Below, one piece after another: positions 1 to 8,870 of a stretch of 24,584 nt of DNA. Made by a program: the position numbers and the translations under genes. The stretch is from positions 1-24,584 of the forward strand of contig JARKQP010000547.1 of assembly GCA_029974875.1 (NCBI GenBank), written 5' to 3'. Under the pieces are notes generated by a model. It ran no database searches. It had not been told where the DNA came from and saw only the letters and a list, made by a program, of their open reading frames with translations. Positions within the stretch are counted from its first letter, which is position 1. Each line of letters begins with the position of its first letter. Source of the DNA: Mobilitalea sp. (GTDB taxonomy: Bacteria > Bacillota_A > Clostridia > Lachnospirales > Lachnospiraceae).

Positions 1-2364
1 TATGTGATAGAACGGGTAGATTTGCCGACCTCATGGACAAATTACCTGGGTGTTAAGGATATGTGTGGGGTAGTAAACCATACCGCTGGGGGGTATTTGT
101 TTTATAAATCGCCGGAGTACCATCGGATTACCAGGTTTCGTGCAAACAGTATTCCGATGGACCGGCCTGGACATTATGTTTACTTAAGGGATGAAGAGAC
201 CAAAGATTACTGGAGTATCTCCTGGCAGCCGGTGGGAAAGCCCCTTGACCGGGCAAATTATGGCTGCAGGCATGGCTTGTCCTACTCCACCTATTCCTGT
301 GATTATGACAAGCTCCATGCGGAACAGACCTTATTTATTCCAATCGATGACCCGGTGGAGCTGTGGGACGTCAAGATCAAAAATAATGACAATAGGGAGA
401 GGAGCTTAAGTGTCTTTTCTTATCTTGAGTTTTCCTATCATCATATTGACATGGATAACCGGAATTTCCAGATGAGCAATTACGCCGCCGGTTCCTCCTA
501 TGAGGATGGGATCATTGAGCATGACCTGTTCTATGAGGAATTTGGCTACCAATATTTTGCGGCTAACTTTGAGCCGGATAGCTTTGACTGCTTACGGGAT
601 AAATTCCTTGGCCTGTACCGCACGGAAAATAATCCTATTGCTGTAGAACGGGGGATTTGCGGCGGTTCCTTTGAAAAAGGAAATAACCACTGCGGCTCCC
701 TGCATAAGAAGCTTACCCTAAAACCGGGAGAAGAGCTCCGGCTTATCTTTATGCTTGGGGAAGGAAACCGTGCAGAGGGCAGGAAAATCCGTGAGAAATA
801 TTCCAGCCTGGAACAGGTTGATGCAGCCTTCCGGCAATTAGCGGCTTTCTGGGAGAAGAAATTAAATAAGCTGCAGATTAAAACTCCGAATGAAGGTATG
901 AATACCTTAATCAATATCTGGACCCTGTATCAGGCGGAGATCAATATTATGTTCTCAAGATTCGCTTCCTTTATCGAGGTAGGCGGAAGAACCGGCCTTG
1001 GCTACCGTGACACCTCCCAGGATTCCATGACGGTACCCCATTCCAACCCGGAAAAATGCAGGCAAAGAATTGTTGAGCTCCTGCGCGCCCTGGTTTCCAA
1101 GGGCTATGGCCTGCACCTGTTCCAGCCGGAATGGTTTGAGCCGGATAAGGAAGTAAAGCCTTTTAAATCACCGACGGTTATACCAACTCCAAATAAAGAC
1201 GATATGATTCATGGCATTGACCAGGCCTGCTCCGATGATGCCCTATGGTTGGTCAGCTCCATTGTGGAATACATAAAGGAGACAGGGGAATTCACATTTT
1301 TAGATGAGGTGGTTGCTTACGCAGATGGCGGAAGCGGCACGGTTTATGAGCATATGACAAGAATTCTTGATTTCTCCTTTGAACAGGTCGGAGCAACCGG
1401 GATCTGTAAGGGGCTGAGGGCGGACTGGAATGATTGCCTGAACCTGGGCGGCGGAGAAAGTGCCATGGTATCCTTCCTGCATTACTGGGCTCTTGATAAT
1501 TTCCTTGAGGTTGCCCGGTATTTAGAAAGATCTACAGATGTAGAACGATATGAGGCGATGCAGGAAACAGTAAAATCCGCCTGTGATAAGGAGCTTTGGG
1601 ATCAGGAATGGTATATCCGGGGCATTACCCACACGGGCAGAAAGATCGGAACCATGGAGGATAAGGAGGGGAAGATCCATTTGGAGTCCAATGCCTGGGC
1701 AGTACTTTCAGGTGTTGCTGACAGGGAGAAAGGAATCCGTGCCATGGATTCCATCGATAAGTATCTCTATACCCCTTACGGAATTATGTTGAACGGGCCT
1801 TCCTACACCAAGCCGGATGATGACATTGGATTTATTACCCGGGTTTATCCGGGGCTGAAGGAGAACGGAGCAATCTTCAGCCATCCTAATCCCTGGGTCT
1901 GGGCTGCGGAATGTAAGCTTGGCCGTGGTGACCGTGCCATGAAATTCTATGATGCCCTATGCCCTTACAATCAGAATGACAGAATTGAAATCAGGGAAGC
2001 AGAGCCTTACTCTTACTGCCAATTTATTATGGGAAGGGAGCATACTGCCTTTGGCCGGGCAAGGCATCCCTTTATGACCGGTACCGGCGGCTGGGCATAT
2101 TTTTCAGCGACCAGGTACATTTTAGGCATCCGTCCCCAATTTGACGAGCTGCTGGTCGACCCCTGCATTCCTTCCGGTTGGAGCGGATTTGAGGTTACCC
2201 GCGAATGGAGAGGAGCGGTGTATCATATCCGTGTTGAAAATCCGGAGGGGCTGATGAAGGGGGTAAAATCCTTGAGCCTGAACGGAGAAATAGTTGGCCG
2301 GATCAAGGCTCAGCCAGAGGGTTCAATAAATGAAATTGTAGTTTACATGGGAAAATGTGAATAG
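1..2364 (+). CDS. chbP: GH94 disaccharide phosphorylase, probably N,N'-diacetylchitobiose phosphorylase (5' end outside window)
   Basis: Cytoplasmic inverting phosphorylase that splits a beta-1,4 disaccharide with phosphate into a sugar-1-phosphate and a free sugar. The frame is open from base 1; the first codons read YVIERVDLP, which matches the start region of GH94 proteins (normally preceded by about ten residues such as GYFDNENRE), so the true start lies upstream and the GTG at position 4 is not the start. Visible family features are INY/TNYLG near the start, a GGYLFYKSPEYHR segment, the catalytic-acid motif RADWNDCLNLGGGES at about 1417-1461, HSNPE and HPNPWVWAAE, and the C-terminal cap VDPCIPSGW. 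From memory of the family, the segments DYWSISWQPV, GLRADWNDCLNLGGGESA and FEVTREWRGA resemble Vibrio chitobiose phosphorylase more than Clostridium thermocellum cellobiose phosphorylase. A cellobiose or cellobionate phosphorylase remains possible. The mutase downstream fits a sugar-1-P product. Confidence 0.85.
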   Translation, partial: YVIERVDLPTSWTNYLGVKDMCGVVNHTAGGYLFYKSPEYHRITRFRANSIPMDRPGHYVYLRDEETKDYWSISWQPVGKPLDRANYGCRHGLSYSTYSCDYDKLHAEQTLFIPIDDPVELWDVKIKNNDNRERSLSVFSYLEFSYHHIDMDNRNFQMSNYAAGSSYEDGIIEHDLFYEEFGYQYFAANFEPDSFDCLRDKFLGLYRTENNPIAVERGICGGSFEKGNNHCGSLHKKLTLKPGEELRLIFMLGEGNRAEGRKIREKYSSLEQVDAAFRQLAAFWEKKLNKLQIKTPNEGMNTLINIWTLYQAEINIMFSRFASFIEVGGRTGLGYRDTSQDSMTVPHSNPEKCRQRIVELLRALVSKGYGLHLFQPEWFEPDKEVKPFKSPTVIPTPNKDDMIHGIDQACSDDALWLVSSIVEYIKETGEFTFLDEVVAYADGGSGTVYEHMTRILDFSFEQVGATGICKGLRADWNDCLNLGGGESAMVSFLHYWALDNFLEVARYLERSTDVERYEAMQETVKSACDKELWDQEWYIRGITHTGRKIGTMEDKEGKIHLESNAWAVLSGVADREKGIRAMDSIDKYLYTPYGIMLNGPSYTKPDDDIGFITRVYPGLKENGAIFSHPNPWVWAAECKLGRGDRAMKFYDALCPYNQNDRIEIREAEPYSYCQFIMGREHTAFGRARHPFMTGTGGWAYFSATRYILGIRPQFDELLVDPCIPSGWSGFEVTREWRGAVYHIRVENPEGLMKGVKSLSLNGEIVGRIKAQPEGSINEIVVYMGKCE

Positions 2365-2384
2365 CCTCGCAAAAAGTCGCGAGC

Positions 2385-2434
2385 CTTTATAATTCCTAAG
2401 GCACCATGAAACACCGCCTAAGAAATTATAAAGC
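2385..2434 (+). other. Intergenic inverted repeat (stem-loop) after the phosphorylase gene
   Basis: The arms at 2385-2402 and 2417-2434 pair over 16 of 18 positions (CTTTATAATT..CTAAGGC type) around a 14-nt spacer. No T-run follows, so it is more likely an RNA-stabilising or processing hairpin than a terminator. Confidence 0.5.
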
Positions 2435-2443
2435 TTCACACTG

Positions 2444-2475
2444 GAAGAACGCAAAACGGGTTCTTCTGATTTTTC
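2444..2475 (+). terminator. Weak Rho-independent terminator-like hairpin
   Basis: GAAGAAC (2444-2450) pairs perfectly with GTTCTTC (2460-2466) across a 9-nt loop and is followed by TGATTTTTC. It sits just before the mutase ribosome binding site, so it could reduce read-through from the phosphorylase gene. The stem is short and the T-run broken. Confidence 0.4.
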
Positions 2476-2505
2476 ATTAGCATGTACAGGAATGGAGGCT
2501 TAACA

Positions 2506-3918
2506 ATGATAAAATTTGGTACTGGTGGTTGGAGGGCAGTAATCGGCGATGGATTTACGAAAGCTAATATCCAGCTCCTGTCAAAGGCCCTTGCCATGAA
2601 GATGGTGGATGAAGGGATTGCGGAAAAGGGGATCGTGATCGGATATGACCGGCGCTTTTTGTCAAAGGAGGCGATGAGATGGGCAGCTGAGGTTTTTGCG
2701 GCAGAAGGGATAAAGGCCTATTTAATCAATAAATCATCGCCGACCCCGCTGATTATGTACTATGTCATGAGCCATGACTTCCCCTATGGAATGATGATTA
2801 CTGCCAGCCATAACCCGGCAATTTATAACGGGATCAAGGTATTTACGGCAGGGGGCAGGGACGCGGATGAATTCCAGACCCAGGAGATAGAAAATTACAT
2901 CTGCCACATCAATGAAACCTATGTAGATTCCCTTGAATATGAAAAAGCCCTTGCTACGGGTCTGATTTTTGAGATTAACCCTATCAATGAATATATTGAT
3001 AATATCATTGCTGCCATTGATATGCAGGCGATCCGTGAACGGGAGCTTAAGATTGCATTGGATCCCATGTATGGGGTAAGCGAGACCTCCTTAAGGACAA
3101 TTCTCCTTACGGCACGCTGTGAGGTGGCCATTATCCATGACCGCCATGATACCTTATTTGGAGGGAAGCTTCCCTCGCCGTCAGCAATGACCCTCCGGAG
3201 CCTACAAAATTATGTGATAGAGCGCCGCTGTGATATTGGAATCGCAACGGATGGGGATGCGGACCGCATTGGTGTCATTGACGATAACGGTAAATTCCTT
3301 CACCCCAATGACCTTCTGGTGCTCCTGTATTATTATCTGGTGAAATACAAGGGCTGGCATGGGGCGGCAGTCCGCAATATTGCGACGACCCATCTGCTGG
3401 ATAGGGTAGCGGAAAGCTTTGGCGAGAAATGCTACGAGGTTCCGGTAGGCTTTAAGCATATTTCCTCAAAGATGAAGGAGACGGATGCGGTAATTGGAGG
3501 TGAATCCTCCGGGGGACTGACGGTCCGCGGCCATATCAAGGGAAAGGACGGCGTATATGCAGCGGCTCTTTTGGTGGAGATGATTGCAGTCCTTGGTAAA
3601 AAGCTTTCCGAGATCTGCCAGGACATTACCGGGGAGTTTGGCAGCTTCTATATGGAAGAGAGGGATTATGTCTTTTCCCATGAGAAGAAAACGGAAATCT
3701 TTGATAAGCTGATGCTGGATAAATTAATTCCGGAGCTGCCCTATGAAATTGACCGCATCTCCTATCTGGACGGGTGTAAGGTGTATTTTAAGAACGGTGG
3801 CTGGATCATTACCCGCTTTTCCGGCACGGAGCCCCTGCTTCGCATCTTTTGTGAGATGCCGGAGGAGGCAGCGGCAAAAGAGGTCTGTGGTGTATATGAA
3901 AGCTTCTTGGGTCTTTAG
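2506..3918 (+). CDS. Alpha-D-phosphohexomutase (phosphoglucomutase/phosphomannomutase/PNGM family)
   Basis: Cytoplasmic enzyme that moves phosphate between C1 and C6 of a hexose phosphate through a phosphoserine. The start ATG at 2506 is chosen because GGAGG (2494-2498) lies 7 nt upstream and the protein then begins MIKFGTGGWR, the usual family start; the upstream ATG at 2482 would place this site inside the gene. It is 470 residues, a normal length. Signature motifs are visible in order: active-site loop TASHNP with Ser101, metal-binding DGDADR at about 249-254, sugar-binding GGESSGG at about 331-337, and phosphate-binding RFSGTEP at about 437-443. Next to the GH94 gene it would convert Glc-1-P or GlcNAc-1-P to the 6-phosphate for glycolysis or amino-sugar catabolism. 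Vibrio chitin-catabolic clusters pair the same two families. Sugar specificity cannot be read from the sequence. Confidence 0.88.
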   Translation: MIKFGTGGWRAVIGDGFTKANIQLLSKALAMKMVDEGIAEKGIVIGYDRRFLSKEAMRWAAEVFAAEGIKAYLINKSSPTPLIMYYVMSHDFPYGMMITASHNPAIYNGIKVFTAGGRDADEFQTQEIENYICHINETYVDSLEYEKALATGLIFEINPINEYIDNIIAAIDMQAIRERELKIALDPMYGVSETSLRTILLTARCEVAIIHDRHDTLFGGKLPSPSAMTLRSLQNYVIERRCDIGIATDGDADRIGVIDDNGKFLHPNDLLVLLYYYLVKYKGWHGAAVRNIATTHLLDRVAESFGEKCYEVPVGFKHISSKMKETDAVIGGESSGGLTVRGHIKGKDGVYAAALLVEMIAVLGKKLSEICQDITGEFGSFYMEERDYVFSHEKKTEIFDKLMLDKLIPELPYEIDRISYLDGCKVYFKNGGWIITRFSGTEPLLRIFCEMPEEAAAKEVCGVYESFLGL

Positions 3919-3944
3919 TGAGAAAATGCAAAAAGCACCTGGGT

Positions 3945-3998
3945 AAACACTCAGGCAACTCACAGGAAACTCTCAGTAAACACCGGAAAACACTAAGT
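3945..3998 (+). repeat. Degenerate short tandem repeats after the mutase gene
   Basis: About five imperfect 9-12 bp units of the form AAACxCTCAGG run head to tail between the mutase stop codon and its terminator. Units differ in length and sequence, so this may be chance low complexity. Confidence 0.3.
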
Positions 3999-4003
3999 CA
4001 GTC

Positions 4004-4053
4004 ATTGGGAATAACCTATTTGGGGTAAAGTTATTCCCGGTATACCTTTTTTT
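4004..4053 (+). terminator. Rho-independent terminator of the phosphorylase-mutase unit
   Basis: GGGAATAAC (4007-4015) pairs perfectly with GTTATTCCC (4030-4038) around a 14-nt loop, with further A-T and G-T pairs outside. Seven T residues follow at 4047-4053. The T-run begins 8 nt after the stem, a little far for a textbook terminator. Confidence 0.65.
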
Positions 4054-4120
4054 CTCTAAAGGGAGTTAAATAAATAGAAATATTTCTGGGGATATGTTAA
4101 TATAAGTAAAGAATAAAGGA

Positions 4121-4149
4121 TGGGTTATCTAAAATAGATAACCCATTTT
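4121..4149 (+). terminator. Perfect 11-bp hairpin with T-rich tail
   Basis: TGGGTTATCTA (4121-4131) and its exact complement (4135-4145) enclose a 3-nt AAA loop and are followed by TTTTC. No gene lies between this hairpin and the terminator at about 4050, so it is either a second terminator or a leader structure of the histidine kinase transcript. Confidence 0.55.
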
Positions 4150-4225
4150 CACTATAGCAGGAATCATTCACTATAGCAGGGATCATTCACTATGGCAGGG
4201 ATCATTCATTATAGCAGAGATCGTT
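4150..4225 (+). repeat. Four tandem 19-bp repeats upstream of the histidine kinase gene
   Basis: Four contiguous 19-bp units start at 4150, 4169, 4188 and 4207, with consensus CACTATAGCAGGGATCATT. The fourth unit has four differences from the consensus. The array directly follows the 4121-4149 hairpin and lies about 110 bp before the kinase start. Confidence 0.85.
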
Positions 4226-4332
4226 CGACTTCCCAGATAAATCGTAAGCTGTTATGTGCCTGCGGTAAACAAAGCTTAGTAAATAAAGAAAAGCTAACAA
4301 ATAAAATTGGAAGTTATTTACGGGGGTTGCTT

Positions 4333-6150
4333 ATGAGGAAACAGGTTTCATTGCGCAGGCGTCTATTATTCATGGTGGTAGCATTCTGGATGCTTCCGGT
4401 TATTTCAATCTATGCTTTTATGACCTTGTCCTACCGCAAGGATATTATCGAGAAAACTACGGTGTTAATGGAGGAAAGCTTAAAAAACTTTACCTTTTTT
4501 AATGCGCAGCGGATCGAGGAAGCCATAGCCGCCTCCAAGAACACCTCCTACGAACAGATCATTGAGAAGGCCTGGAGGAAATACCAGATAGGATATTTCA
4601 CGAAGACTGATCTGTACCGGGAGATTACCGGCAACCTGACCAGCAAGTTCTATAATAATAACCGCTTTGAAATTGCGGTATTCTATTTGACGGAGGAGCC
4701 GGACAGGATTTATTACACAAGGCAGAAGGAAAATAACTATATTGATATTTATAAGACTGAGGTGGCAGAGGAGGCACAGCTTATCTCGGAACAAAATACC
4801 TCCGATGCCCAGGTCAGGATTATCAATGGGAGAATTTATGTCATAAGGAATCTGTATACCCTGCGCAATTATACAAAGTTTGGCACCCTGATCCTGGAGC
4901 TGGATAAGGATAAGCTGGTCGACGGAATCTCCCTGAATAAGAATTATGAGCTGGCCTTTTTCATCAATAATAATGAATCCCTGATTTCCTATGACGGACA
5001 GCTTTTGGAGGAGGAGCAGAGCGGCATCCTGAACAAGGTATCCTCCTGTTATTCAACGAAGGTGAACCGGAAGGTGCTGCGGGTGGAGGAGCATATCTAT
5101 ACCGGCCTGATCTATCAGCAGAAATTCTCTGATTTCCATTTCGGAGGCATCCTGGTTGCGGATGAGAATGTAATGTATTCTGAGCTGAAAAGGCTTTACC
5201 TGGTTATGATTACCATTATGCTGGTCAGTATCCCCATCTTTATTTACATGCTTTATTTTGTCTCCCATCATATTACCAGACCCATGAGCAGGATGATCGA
5301 TGCCGCTAAGACACTGGAGAAGGGCGACATTGGCATGCAGATTGAGGGCGATTCCATGCCAAACAAGGAATTTGACGTATTGCAGGTATCCTTTAACCAG
5401 ATGTCCTCAGAGATTAAATACCTCTTTGATTATGCCTACAGCGAAAAGCTGGCCAGGAAGGATGCCAAGATCCTCGCGCTGCAGTCCCAGATCAATCCCC
5501 ATTTCCTGAATAATACCCTGGAGATGATGAACTGGCAGGCCCGTATGGCTGGGGATCTGACGGTTTCCAAAATGATCGAAGCCCTGGGAACCTTACTCAA
5601 TTACAGCATGGACCGTTCGAACCGGAAAATGATTAACCTGGCGGAGGAGCTGCGCTGTGTGGATGCCTATTGCTACATCATATCCATGCGCTTTGGCAAG
5701 CGCCTGATGATTGAAAAGGAGGTGGACGATACCATGCTCCAGATCCAGGTACCCCAGCTGATCCTGCAGCCCCTGATTGAAAATGCCGTAGTCCATGGCG
5801 TGGAAACGGTCAAAAGCGGTACCATCCGGATCAAGGTCTTTCAGGAAGGGGACAATGCCATTCTGCAGATCATCAATTCCGGAAAGGATATGACAAAGGA
5901 GGACCAGGAGCGGGTACAGCGTATCCTTGACGGGAACCAGAACCCGGAAGAGAAGGCAAAGCATGAATCCCTTGGTATCTATAACGTGAATGAGAGGATC
6001 AAGCTCATCTATGGTGAGGAATACGGCCTGACGATCCGACCCATAGGCCAGGGGGAGACTGCCTCTACAATTACGCTCCCTTTGGAGTATGACCCGGATA
6101 AGGCAGTTACTAAGACTCCGAATTTAATTTGGACAAAGTCCGAAATATAA
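4333..6150 (+). CDS. Membrane sensor histidine kinase, YesM/LytS-like (HisKA_7TM-less, HAMP, His_kinase)
   Basis: Two-component sensor of the inner-membrane type that often controls carbohydrate ABC transporters in Firmicutes. The start ATG at 4333 is preferred: GGGGG lies 6 nt upstream and the product then begins with a short basic tail and a membrane segment (about 11-33). The longer open frame back to 4192 would run through the 19-bp repeats. The protein is 605 residues. An extracytoplasmic sensing region spans about 34-287, a second membrane segment about 289-311, a HAMP region about 312-365, the phosphoacceptor motif QINPHFLNNTLE with His390, then the N box PLIENAVVHG near 480-490 and the LGIYNVNERIKL segment. 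The cognate regulator is probably the AraC-type response regulator at 9759, separated from it by the transporter genes. The ligand is not evident, presumably the transported sugar. Confidence 0.88.
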   Translation: MRKQVSLRRRLLFMVVAFWMLPVISIYAFMTLSYRKDIIEKTTVLMEESLKNFTFFNAQRIEEAIAASKNTSYEQIIEKAWRKYQIGYFTKTDLYREITGNLTSKFYNNNRFEIAVFYLTEEPDRIYYTRQKENNYIDIYKTEVAEEAQLISEQNTSDAQVRIINGRIYVIRNLYTLRNYTKFGTLILELDKDKLVDGISLNKNYELAFFINNNESLISYDGQLLEEEQSGILNKVSSCYSTKVNRKVLRVEEHIYTGLIYQQKFSDFHFGGILVADENVMYSELKRLYLVMITIMLVSIPIFIYMLYFVSHHITRPMSRMIDAAKTLEKGDIGMQIEGDSMPNKEFDVLQVSFNQMSSEIKYLFDYAYSEKLARKDAKILALQSQINPHFLNNTLEMMNWQARMAGDLTVSKMIEALGTLLNYSMDRSNRKMINLAEELRCVDAYCYIISMRFGKRLMIEKEVDDTMLQIQVPQLILQPLIENAVVHGVETVKSGTIRIKVFQEGDNAILQIINSGKDMTKEDQERVQRILDGNQNPEEKAKHESLGIYNVNERIKLIYGEEYGLTIRPIGQGETASTITLPLEYDPDKAVTKTPNLIWTKSEI

Positions 6151-6239
6151 ACAACTAATTTGACTGTTTTTGGAACCAGGATGGCAAGAATAAACAAATA
6201 ATATCAAGTTGGGTTAAAGCAATTTAGTAAAAATGCAAC

Positions 6240-6281
6240 TATAATATATATATACCAAAAGAAATGGGATGTCTCTTTTGG
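6240..6281 (+). promoter_or_regulatory. Possible promoter -10 and operator-like inverted repeat before the sugar-binding protein
   Basis: A TATAAT hexamer lies at 6240-6245 but without a convincing -35. Just downstream CCAAAAGA (6255-6262) and TCTTTTGG (6274-6281) form a perfect 8-bp inverted repeat with 11-nt spacing. This could be an operator or an RNA hairpin in the leader. It is not a CcpA cre site. Confidence 0.35.
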
Positions 6282-6313
6282 AAATATATTATATTTTAAG
6301 GAGGATTCATTTT

Positions 6314-7657
6314 ATGAAAAAATTGAAACAAGTATTGTCAGTCATCCTAGTATTTGCTTTGATGCTATCCTTGACGGCCTGTGGCAAGAAGCCGGCAGCT
6401 GACAGCACATCTACGGAGACGGATCAGACTAAGGATAACGCTGTTACCGAAGCAGTAAAGGATACTCCCACCGATGCACCGGCCCAGAACCCGGTTACCC
6501 TGATGACCGTGTCCATGTATGGCGGAACAGATCCCAATGCAGGAAACTATCAGGCAATTAATTCACAGTTTATGACAGACTACCCATACATAACGATTGA
6601 AGATGATTCACAGTCAGCTGACCAGGATTGGAAGACAAAGATTGCAGCAGATTTTGCTGTAGGCAACGAGCCGGATGTTATCCAGTATTTTACGGACGCA
6701 AACGCAAGTGACGTATTGGCAGCGGATAAATTCGTATCCATCGATGAAATCAAAGCCCAGTATCCGGACTATGCAAAGGATACCCTTGATTCTGCACTTG
6801 CTGCAGCAGTTAATCCTGACGGCGTCCAGAGGGCAGTTCCTACCACCGGTTATTGGGAAGGCATGTTCTGCAATAAGGACTTATTTGATAAGTACAACCT
6901 GGAGCTTCCGACAGATTGGGATAAGATGGTAAAGGCAATTGATGTATTCAAGCAGAATGATATTGTTCCTATCGCTGTTTCCTTAAACAATGTACCTCAT
7001 TACTGGATTGAGTTCTTAATGCTTTCCGCAGCAGGCTCCGCAGGCTACATGACTGTTCCCGGGACAGCACCGGAGGATTGGTGCAAGGGTCTTGACATGT
7101 TCAAGACATTAAGGGATATGGGAGCATTCCCGGTAGATACAGATACCATCGATAATGATTTTGCAGGCGAGATGTTTAAGAATAAGGAAGCTGCTATGCA
7201 GTTAGACGGTTCCTGGTATCTTGGCGGTATTCCGGACCAGGATAACACCGTATTAGTATCCTTCCCTGTAATTCCTGGCGGCAAGGCCCAGGCAGGCAGC
7301 ATGGTAGGCGGTATTTCCTCCGGCTTCTATATTACAAAGAAGGCCTGGGAAGATCCCGACAAGAGGGACGCAGCTGTTAAATTTGTTATGGCACATACCA
7401 ATTCAGACTCCGTACAGAAATACTGGAACGGCAATGGCCAGGCAGCAGCAGCCGTTAAGCCCGTGGATAACATGACACCACTTGGAATCTCCGGTATGGA
7501 GTACAGCCAGGCAGCTACCAGCATCAGCTCCCCTACAGATTCCCGTATCAGCCAGGAAGCTTATAACACACTGGTTGCAGGTGTTGTAGATGTATCAACA
7601 GGTAAAAAGACCTCTAAGGATTTATTGGATGAGGTATTATCGATCAACGCAAAATAG
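6314..7657 (+). CDS. Extracellular sugar-binding lipoprotein of a CUT1 ABC transporter
   Basis: Membrane-anchored solute-binding protein (SBP_bac_1 type) that captures a sugar outside the cell and delivers it to the permeases at 7887 and 8871. The start ATG at 6314 is chosen because AAGGAGG (6298-6304) lies 9 nt upstream and the product then opens with a lipoprotein signal: basic MKKLKQ, a hydrophobic stretch, and lipobox LTAC with lipidated Cys23. It is 447 residues, normal for the family. A Ser/Thr/Asp-rich linker (about 27-55) precedes the binding domain, with typical segments such as DVIQYFTD, MFCNKDLFDKYNLELPTDW, KEAAMQLDGSW and GGISSGF. A GC-rich stem-loop follows the gene. Given the upstream GH94 gene, the ligand is probably a beta-linked disaccharide such as chitobiose or cellobiose, which is inference. 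Confidence 0.9.
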   Translation: MKKLKQVLSVILVFALMLSLTACGKKPAADSTSTETDQTKDNAVTEAVKDTPTDAPAQNPVTLMTVSMYGGTDPNAGNYQAINSQFMTDYPYITIEDDSQSADQDWKTKIAADFAVGNEPDVIQYFTDANASDVLAADKFVSIDEIKAQYPDYAKDTLDSALAAAVNPDGVQRAVPTTGYWEGMFCNKDLFDKYNLELPTDWDKMVKAIDVFKQNDIVPIAVSLNNVPHYWIEFLMLSAAGSAGYMTVPGTAPEDWCKGLDMFKTLRDMGAFPVDTDTIDNDFAGEMFKNKEAAMQLDGSWYLGGIPDQDNTVLVSFPVIPGGKAQAGSMVGGISSGFYITKKAWEDPDKRDAAVKFVMAHTNSDSVQKYWNGNGQAAAAVKPVDNMTPLGISGMEYSQAATSISSPTDSRISQEAYNTLVAGVVDVSTGKKTSKDLLDEVLSINAK

Positions 7658-7663
7658 CAGGTG

Positions 7664-7718
7664 TGCCCACCGGGTGGGCTGTTATCAGGGAGAGGGGTAT
7701 TTCACCGCCCCTCTCCTG
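7664..7718 (+). terminator. GC-rich stem-loops between binding protein and permease genes
   Basis: GCCCACC/GGTGGGC at 7664-7678 is followed by a stronger stem, CAGGGAGAGGGG (7686-7697) with CCCCTCTCCTG (7708-7718) and one bulged G. There is no T-run, so it probably acts as a partial terminator or mRNA-protecting hairpin that keeps the binding protein mRNA more abundant than the permease mRNA. Confidence 0.55.
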
Positions 7719-7738
7719 TTATATCCGCAGGCAAATCC

Positions 7739-7870
7739 GTTTATAATGAATTAGTTTGTTTGTAATGAATTAGCTCATTTGTAATGAATCAGTTCATTTG
7801 TGATGAATTAGTTTGTTTGTGATAAATTGTTCATTTGTAGTGAACCAGTCTATTTTGTCATGAATCACAG
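7739..7870 (+). repeat. Seven tandem ~19-bp repeats before the first permease
   Basis: Units start at 7739, 7758, 7777, 7796, 7815, 7833 and 7852, with consensus ATTTGTAATGAATTAGTTC. Six are 19 bp and the fifth is 18 bp. The last two are degenerate. The array runs almost to the permease ribosome binding site. Its unit length equals that of the unrelated array at 4150-4225. Confidence 0.8.
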
Positions 7871-7886
7871 GAAGGGCGAGAAAATT

Positions 7887-8768
7887 ATGCTATATAAGAA
7901 AAAATTACCGTTACTCATATTTCTGTTACCGGGCTTGTTGTTGATGCTGATCTTTTTATTCGAGCCATTTATTGAGAACATCATAAACAGCTTTTATGAC
8001 ATGAAATCAGTAATCAGGCTGCCGGGACAGGAATGGAAGTTCATTGCATTTGATAATTATAAAAAATTGTTCAGCGATCCCAAGGTTAAAATTGCAATCC
8101 TGAACTCCTTAAAGATGATGATATTAGCGGTGGTATTCCAAGTCGGGATAGCATTTGTCCTCGCTGTACTTGTCAGCCTGATTAAAAAGGGACAAAATAT
8201 TTTCAGGACCGTTTACTTTTTCCCCATTGTAATCTCTGCAACGGCAATCGGCCTGTTATTCCAGTTGTTTTATAATTATAAGGGCGGTATGCTCAACCAG
8301 CTTATGAAGGCTCTCGGAGCGCCCGCCATAAACTGGCTATCCGTCGAAAATGCCTTTAAAATGGTATCTGTACCAATTCTCTGGAGCTATGTCGGTTTCT
8401 ACTTTGTTATTATCCTTACGGGCTTGAATGCAATTTCGGATGATATTTATGAGGCGGCAGCCATTGACGGCTGTTCGAAATTCAAGCAGGTATTTTATAT
8501 TACGATTCCATTGATCCGCGGAGCAATGACTACCTGTATCACCCTGGCTGTAACGGGTGCCTTAAAGGTATTTGATTTACCCTGGGTTATCGTACCAAAG
8601 GGTGCACCTCAGGGAACAACCCATTTTTTGGGAACCTATATGTATGAACAGACATTTACGATTAGTAATATTGACTACGGCTCAACCATCGCCTTCCTGA
8701 TTGTTATCCTGGGAGTGGTGGTGTCAAAGCTGGTTTCCAAGCTGATGAGGCCGGATGCAAATCTGTAG
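7887..8768 (+). CDS. CUT1 sugar ABC transporter permease, MalF/UgpA-like
   Basis: Integral membrane subunit of the sugar importer. The start ATG at 7887 gives MLYKKKLPLL followed at once by the first membrane segment; AGGAAGGG (7869-7875) lies 11 nt upstream. The earlier ATG at 7860 would give a 9-residue extension from within the tandem repeat array. It is 293 residues with six predicted membrane helices. The EAA loop that contacts the ATPase is visible as DDIYEAAAIDGCSKFKQVFY with ITIP following. It is paired with the permease at 8871 and served by the binding protein at 6314. No transporter ATPase is in this locus, which is common for CUT1 systems in Firmicutes that share one MsmX-type ATPase. 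Confidence 0.9.
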   Translation: MLYKKKLPLLIFLLPGLLLMLIFLFEPFIENIINSFYDMKSVIRLPGQEWKFIAFDNYKKLFSDPKVKIAILNSLKMMILAVVFQVGIAFVLAVLVSLIKKGQNIFRTVYFFPIVISATAIGLLFQLFYNYKGGMLNQLMKALGAPAINWLSVENAFKMVSVPILWSYVGFYFVIILTGLNAISDDIYEAAAIDGCSKFKQVFYITIPLIRGAMTTCITLAVTGALKVFDLPWVIVPKGAPQGTTHFLGTYMYEQTFTISNIDYGSTIAFLIVILGVVVSKLVSKLMRPDANL

Positions 8769-8870
8769 CAATCCGTTTGGTACATTATATACTGCTGTGC
8801 AAAGGTGGAACGAACCTCTTTCCGGACCTTGGCAAAGGTATAGCTATAAGAATGAAAATGGAGGTAAGTG

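Noticed and set aside
4192..4332. 47-residue N-terminal extension of the histidine kinase
   Set aside because: It runs through the 19-bp repeats, has no ribosome site and is unlike the family; the start at 4333 gives the expected membrane-segment opening.
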